NCBI GenBank assembly: GCA_040507985.1
Contig: JBEVNR010000057.1
Coordinates: 26,230 to 90,229 of the forward strand
Direction of reading: 5' to 3'
Length of the DNA stretch: 64,000 nt
Source of the DNA: JBEVNR01 sp040507985
GTDB lineage: Bacteria > Pseudomonadota > Alphaproteobacteria > Rickettsiales > UBA6187
Position 1 is the first letter of the stretch; each line of letters starts with the position of its first letter. Positions 60,189 to 64,000 of the stretch are shown piece by piece. A program made the position numbers and the translations under genes. Below the pieces are notes generated by a model. It was not told where the DNA came from. It did no database searches and was given only the letters and a program-made list of their open reading frames with translations.

Positions 60189-60212
60189 CTTCGCTTGTTT
60201 GGCTAAGCGAAG
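60189..60212 (+). promoter_or_regulatory. Leader hairpin upstream of dksA
   Basis: CTTCGCTT (60189-60196) and AAGCGAAG (60205-60212) pair perfectly around the 8-base loop GTTTGGCT, 35 bases before the dksA ATG. No T-run follows. It could be a leader stem or a regulator site in the shared lysK-dksA promoter region. Confidence 0.45.
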
Positions 60213-60247
60213 AAAACACTAACGCCACCGCTTAAGGATGCACCGCC

Positions 60248-60733
60248 ATGTCCGTTTCTCCTTCCGCCGAAAAAAAAGCCGGCGCCGCCGCGAAAAAGCG
60301 CATCGAACTGCCGGAAGGCTACCGCCCGTCGGAGTCCGAGCCGTATATGTCCGAAATGCAGCTCGAATATTTCCGCCAAAAGTTGCTGGCATGGAAGGAA
60401 GAGCTGCTCCAAGGCTCGCGCGAGACGTTGCAGCATTTGCGCGAGGAAAGCTGGCACGAGCCGGACGCCAACGACCGCGCGACGGTGGAAACCGACGCCG
60501 CGCTCGAACTGCGCACGCGCGGCCGCTACTTAAAGCTCATCAATAAAATAGACCAAGCGTTGCTTCGCATCAACGAAGGCGAATACGGCTATTGCGAAGA
60601 AACGGGCGAGGAGATCGGCGTCCGCCGGTTGGAGGCGCGCCCCATCGCCACCTTGTGCATCGAAGCGCAGGAGCGCCACGAAAACTACGAAAACACCCAT
60701 TTTGACGACGACGACGAGGCGCGGCAGGAATAG
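60248..60733 (+). CDS. dksA: RNA polymerase-binding transcription factor DksA
   Basis: Binds in the secondary channel of RNA polymerase and works with ppGpp in the stringent response. 161 residues. The coiled coil spans ~40-110 (KLLAWKEELLQGSRETLQHL) and carries the tip motif DANDRATVETD. The zinc-finger region reads YGYCEETGEEIGVRRLEARP, then IATLCIEAQERHE. Only two of the four classical zinc cysteines remain (C-x2-T and C-x2-A), the arrangement of the zinc-independent or oxidation-resistant DksA2 type. AGGA lies upstream of the ATG. Monocistronic, with a leader hairpin. Confidence 0.95.
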   Translation: MSVSPSAEKKAGAAAKKRIELPEGYRPSESEPYMSEMQLEYFRQKLLAWKEELLQGSRETLQHLREESWHEPDANDRATVETDAALELRTRGRYLKLINKIDQALLRINEGEYGYCEETGEEIGVRRLEARPIATLCIEAQERHENYENTHFDDDDEARQE

Positions 60734-60923
60734 GGCGTTTTTAGCGTCCGTCTTTCCGGTTTTTTACGCAGCGTCCGATACGGTCTCCGCGTTATTTATT
60801 CCACTCCCTCAAATCCTTCCCATCTCTCTTTGCGTCGCGCCCTCCTCTCGCGTTATGCGCAAAGGGTTCCCCTGCTTCATTGCGACCATAGGTCGCGTCG
60901 CACCCCTTCCGCCGAGCCACCCC

Positions 60924-62048
60924 TCATTTAACCACGATTTCGGCATGCAGCGCGCCGGCCGCCTTAATCGTCTTAAGAATGGAGACGACGTCGCGCGTCT
61001 TGACCCCAAGCGCGTTGAGTCCGTTCACCAAGTCGTACAGATTGGCGCCTTGGCGCATCATCGCAAAGCCTTTTCCCGGCCCTCCGAGCGAATTTTTATC
61101 CACGTTGCTCACGGGATTAACGTCGCCGTAGAAGGCCGACCCCTTATTTTGCTCCGATGCGTTCACGTTAATCGATAAATTGCCTTGGGAGATGGCCACC
61201 GTGTCGATCTTCACCCCTTCGCTAATGACCACGGTGCCGGAGGCTTCGTCTATCACGACTTGCGCGGGCTGGTCCGGTTCGACGTCAATTTGTTCCACGT
61301 CGGCCAGCAGCGACAATAAATTGCCGGCATAGACGTCGGGCGCCTTCATGATGACGGTGCCGGGATCGATGGAGGTGGCCACGTTCTCGCCGATCACGCT
61401 GTTAATGCGTTCGCTGATGCGGCGCGAGGTGGAGACGTCCGGATTTTTAAGCGACAGGGTGATTTGGTGCATGGAGCGCAAGTCGAAGGCGATTTCGCGT
61501 TCGACGATCGCGCCGCTCGGCACCGCGCCGGTGGTGGGGGAAGCTTCGACGCCGCCTTGCGCGGTCGGTTCGGAATTGTGGGCGATGGCGACGGAACCTT
61601 GGGCGACGGCGTAGACGTTGCCGTCGGCGCCAACCATGGGCGTGGCGAGCAATATGCCCCCTTGCAGGCTTTTTGCGTCGCCGAGCGTGCTCACCTGCAC
61701 GTCGAAGCGGCTACCGCTGCGCGCGAACGGCGCCAGGTTGCCCGTGACGGTCACGGCGGCGATGTTGCGCGTCTTTAGGTTCTCGCCCTTCATGCTATAG
61801 CCGAGGCGCGACAGAAAATCTTGCAATCCGCGTTCGGTGAAGGGAGAGTTTCGTAAATTGTCCCCGGTGCCGTTCAAACCCACCACCAACCCGTACCCCA
61901 CCAGCATGTTGTCGCGTATGCCCTCGACGTCGACGATGTCTTTAATGCGCGACGCCGCCCACGCGGACGAGGCGGAGCTTGCCGCAAACACGAACGCGGC
62001 AAAAAAAGCGACGAAAATGCGACACGATGCGGGAAAATTCTTCCTCAT
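60924..62048 (-). CDS. flgI: Flagellar P-ring protein FlgI
   Basis: Forms the periplasmic P ring around the flagellar rod in the peptidoglycan layer. From the ATG at 62048 it has a Sec signal peptide (cut after SSAWA) followed by the family N-terminus SRIKDIVDVEGIRDNMLVGY, then LVVGLNGTGDN. The C-terminal signature is NLYDLVNGLNALGVKTRDVV. Length normal (374). CGGAGA lies about 10 bases before this ATG; the frame extends to 62096. The usual neighbours flgH and flgJ are not adjacent, so flagellar genes are dispersed in this genome. Confidence 0.95.
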   Translation of the reverse strand: MRKNFPASCRIFVAFFAAFVFAASSASSAWAASRIKDIVDVEGIRDNMLVGYGLVVGLNGTGDNLRNSPFTERGLQDFLSRLGYSMKGENLKTRNIAAVTVTGNLAPFARSGSRFDVQVSTLGDAKSLQGGILLATPMVGADGNVYAVAQGSVAIAHNSEPTAQGGVEASPTTGAVPSGAIVEREIAFDLRSMHQITLSLKNPDVSTSRRISERINSVIGENVATSIDPGTVIMKAPDVYAGNLLSLLADVEQIDVEPDQPAQVVIDEASGTVVISEGVKIDTVAISQGNLSINVNASEQNKGSAFYGDVNPVSNVDKNSLGGPGKGFAMMRQGANLYDLVNGLNALGVKTRDVVSILKTIKAAGALHAEIVVK

Positions 62049-62147
62049 GGACGGGCGGTCTCCGATTACAAAGCGACTATGCCTATAGGGAAGCAAACGC
62101 CATGCCGGTTTATACGGTCGCCGGATTTTTTATTCGGAAGTTTTTTA

Positions 62148-62177
62148 ATAGGACTTACGCAGCGCGTAGATTTTTGA
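62148..62177 (+). repeat. Dispersed repeat, copy 2
   Basis: Begins ATAGGACTTACGCAGCGCG and continues TAGATTTTTGA; nearly identical to 44190-44220. It lies in the 195-base gap between hemF and flgI, both read leftward, upstream of flgI. Similarity to copy 1 fades after position 62178. The first bases match the ends of the 58136-58277 element, so it may be a solo end of a related element. Confidence 0.7.
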
Positions 62178-62243
62178 GCGATTTATAGGCTGTGTGCATT
62201 TTTTGAAACGGATCGGCCATATAGTTAGACTTCTTGCATAACC

Positions 62244-63116
62244 CTACCACTTTACCTCCGGGGGAAGGGACATGAGTATTGCCTCAACATTGCCGCCGGT
62301 GGCCAGCCCGAATTTCGTGCCTCGATCGTGGATAAGGTTAAACTCGGCGTACCGTCCGCGTTTGTAGAGCAATTTTTCGCGCTGTTCCGGCGTCCATTTT
62401 TCCGTCGCGCGTCGGCGCACGATGGCAGGATAGATTTTTGCGAAGGCTTGTCCGACGCCTTGGGTGAAGGCAAAGTCGGCCTCCTTGTCGCCGCTATCGA
62501 GATAATCGTAAAATATGCCTCCGACGCCGCGCGGTTCCGCGCGATGGGGAAGGTAGAAATATTCGTCGCACCATTGCTTAAACCGCTCGTAATAGTCGGC
62601 GCCGTAGGCGTCGCAGGCCGATTGTAGCGTGCGATGGAAATCGGCGGAATCTTCGTCGTAAGGGAAGGTCGGCGTTAAGTCCGCGCCGCCGCCGAACCAG
62701 CTTTTGGACGTTTCGATATAACGCGTGTTCATGTGGACGGCGGGAACCAGAGGCGAGCGCATATGCGCCACGAGCGACACGCCGCAGGCGAAAAACGCGC
62801 CGCCGTTTTCCGTCGCTCCCGGAATGGCGCCGCGAAACTCCGGCGAGAACTCTCCCGACACCGCCGAGACGTTGACGCCCACCTTCTCAAACACGGCGCC
62901 GCGCATCAGCGATATGACGCCGCCGCCTTCCCCCTTATATGGCCACGGCGTGCGCGCGAACTTCCCCGGGGTTTCGTTTTTTGGGCAAAATTCCGTCTCC
63001 AGCGCCTCGAAACGCGCACAAATATCGTCGCGCAGGGCTTCAAAGCTCTCCTTCGCACGCATCCGCATGTCGGAAGTCGGAGCGGAAGGGGCGGCGGATC
63101 GGCGGAAGTCAACCAT
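62244..63116 (-). CDS. hemF: Oxygen-dependent coproporphyrinogen III oxidase
   Basis: Converts coproporphyrinogen III to protoporphyrinogen IX with O2 in haem synthesis; cytoplasmic. It has 290 residues, normal length. Family blocks: FSPEFRGAIPG, VHMNTRYIETSKSWFGGGAD with LTPTFP, the block starting CDEYFYLPHRAEPRGVGGIF and YDYLDSGD, then RGRYAEFNLIHDRGTKFGL. Its presence implies an oxygen-using lifestyle. It is divergent from the prepilin gene at 63192 over a 75-base gap. Confidence 0.97.
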   Translation of the reverse strand: MVDFRRSAAPSAPTSDMRMRAKESFEALRDDICARFEALETEFCPKNETPGKFARTPWPYKGEGGGVISLMRGAVFEKVGVNVSAVSGEFSPEFRGAIPGATENGGAFFACGVSLVAHMRSPLVPAVHMNTRYIETSKSWFGGGADLTPTFPYDEDSADFHRTLQSACDAYGADYYERFKQWCDEYFYLPHRAEPRGVGGIFYDYLDSGDKEADFAFTQGVGQAFAKIYPAIVRRRATEKWTPEQREKLLYKRGRYAEFNLIHDRGTKFGLATGGNVEAILMSLPPEVKW

Positions 63117-63191
63117 ACGTTTCTTAAATCCTTGCGTTCATCCGACGGACGGATATTATCTATGCAAAATCATAGAACATAAGGCGTTTTT

Positions 63192-63890
63192 ATGTCAACT
63201 TCGCACCGCGCGGGCGGATTTTCCCTGGTCGAGCTTTCGATAGTCGTGTTGCTGATCGGCCTGCTGGCGGGAGGAGTGTTTGCGGGAAAAAACCTTATCG
63301 ACGGCGCGCGCATGCAAAACGTGGCGAACGACTTCCTTAAGCTGAAGTCGGCGATCGCGAATTTTACCGAGGTACAGCATTATTACCCGGGAGATTTTCC
63401 CGACGCCTCGAAGGATTGGGGCGCGGCGGACGGCAACGGCGACTGGATGATTTCCACGGCGGAATCGGCCCACGTGATGAACCATTTGCACGACGCCGGC
63501 GACGTCGAGACCGCCTATGCGGGCGGGGGAGCGCTGACGCCCGGCCAAAACTTAATGGCCGCCGCCGTGAAGCCCGCCGCCTATTGGACGCACACCCATA
63601 CGTCCGCGATTCAAGGAAAAACCGGAGAGGCGATTGACCTCGCCGCGCGCGGAGCCGGATCGTCCGTTCTTGAGGACGGCGCCCTTACCCCGGACCGCGC
63701 TTATGCGCTTGACGTGAAAATCGACGACGGCTCGCCCGTCGCCGGCGATCTGTACGCATCGAAGGGAGCGGCTCCCGGCGCCGAAGATTGCCTGGACGCG
63801 GCCTCTCCCCCCGTCTACCTGCCGAACGCCGACGTTCCTTCCTGCCGCATGCATTTATGGATTTCGCATGGCTCTAGACTAGCGCCATGA
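63192..63890 (+). CDS. Prepilin-type (pseudopilin-like) protein, 3' end probably replaced by IS sequence
   Basis: 232 codons with a class III signal (MSTSHRAGG|FSLVELSIVVLL, Glu at +5) and a hydrophobic helix to about residue 32. The domain has the motif HYYPGDFPDA and an NGDW loop that recall YNALPGD and the NGNG stretch in the giant protein, so the two are probably related. Such proteins are exported by type II secretion or type IV pilus systems. The last ~9 residues (ISHGSRLAP) come from GGCTCTAGACTAGCGCC, likely the end of the adjoining insertion element, so the original C-terminus has probably been lost. Confidence 0.8.
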   Translation: MSTSHRAGGFSLVELSIVVLLIGLLAGGVFAGKNLIDGARMQNVANDFLKLKSAIANFTEVQHYYPGDFPDASKDWGAADGNGDWMISTAESAHVMNHLHDAGDVETAYAGGGALTPGQNLMAAAVKPAAYWTHTHTSAIQGKTGEAIDLAARGAGSSVLEDGALTPDRAYALDVKIDDGSPVAGDLYASKGAAPGAEDCLDAASPPVYLPNADVPSCRMHLWISHGSRLAP

Positions 63891-64000
63891 CTAGCGCTTG
63901 GTATATTTCTTGTATTTTTCCAAAACTATTGAGACGAGTTCATTGTCGGAATAATTGAACCTAAACTCGCATTCTTTGAGATGCAAGTAAAAAGTATGGG
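63870..64000 (-). mobile_element. Edge of an IS1595-family insertion sequence
   Basis: The 3' end of a transposase gene enters from the right edge and stops at 63891. The candidate terminal sequence is GGCTCTAGACTAGCGCC at 63870-63886, directly abutting the prepilin frame. The other end lies outside the window, so neither the inverted repeat partner nor the target duplication could be checked. Confidence 0.65.
63891..64000 (-). CDS. IS1595-family transposase, C-terminal fragment (runs off the window)
   Basis: Thirty-five codons ending at the TAG at 63893-63891. They read HTFYLHLKECEFRFNYSDNE, then LVSIVLEKYKKYTKR. The block H-L-K-E-x-E-F-R-F-N is the characteristic end of the IS1595 DDE transposase domain. 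The bulk of the enzyme is outside the window, so integrity is unknown. Confidence 0.75.
   Translation of the reverse strand, partial: HTFYLHLKECEFRFNYSDNELVSIVLEKYKKYTKR

Overview
The window comes from a GC-rich bacterial chromosome, most likely an alphaproteobacterium. The evidence is a class I lysyl-tRNA synthetase, an alphaproteobacterial-type two-cysteine DksA, an rpmF-plsX-fabH cluster, a short ribonucleotide reductase alpha subunit without an ATP cone, aerobic HemF, and FlgI (flagellar basal body). The genus cannot be named from the sequence. No tRNA, rRNA or CRISPR array was seen.

The left half (1-33,712, minus strand) is one uninterrupted reading frame that runs off the left edge: at least 11,237 codons, roughly 1.2 MDa. 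It starts with a class III (prepilin) signal peptide and a pseudopilin-like domain. A cysteine-rich region of about 490 residues follows. Then come 43 visible tandem LamG/concanavalin A-like jelly-roll units with a mean period of about 748 bp (249-250 residues). This giant prepilin-anchored, lectin-like surface protein is the outstanding feature of the window. A second prepilin-type gene lies at 63,192, where its 3' end is apparently broken by an IS1595-family element entering from the right edge.

The right half is mostly housekeeping. It holds a hypothetical pair (33.8-35.0 kb), an MscS-family channel, S-formylglutathione hydrolase and dnaA (36.7-39.0 kb), an Uup-type ABC-F ATPase, the rpmF-plsX-fabH lipid/ribosome operon (41.9-44.1 kb), a TPR-like protein with a methyltransferase-like C-terminal half, and an orphan protein of unknown function. 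Next come miaB-murB (translationally coupled), a small secreted cysteine-rich protein, a disulfide-type Sel1 lipoprotein, murJ, a vanadium-haloperoxidase-family protein in an operon with a soluble receiver-histidine kinase, nrdA-thiS (coupled), lysK, dksA, flgI and hemF.

The accessory signals are a 142-bp palindromic MITE-like element with perfect 17-bp ends abutting a decayed virJ/acvB fragment, two related single-ended repeats at 44.2 and 62.1 kb, leader hairpins before rpmF, dksA and murJ, an 18-bp perfect palindrome before the Sel1 gene, and a consensus DnaA box before nrdA. Positions and motifs were read by eye. Family names rest on motif recognition, not database searches.
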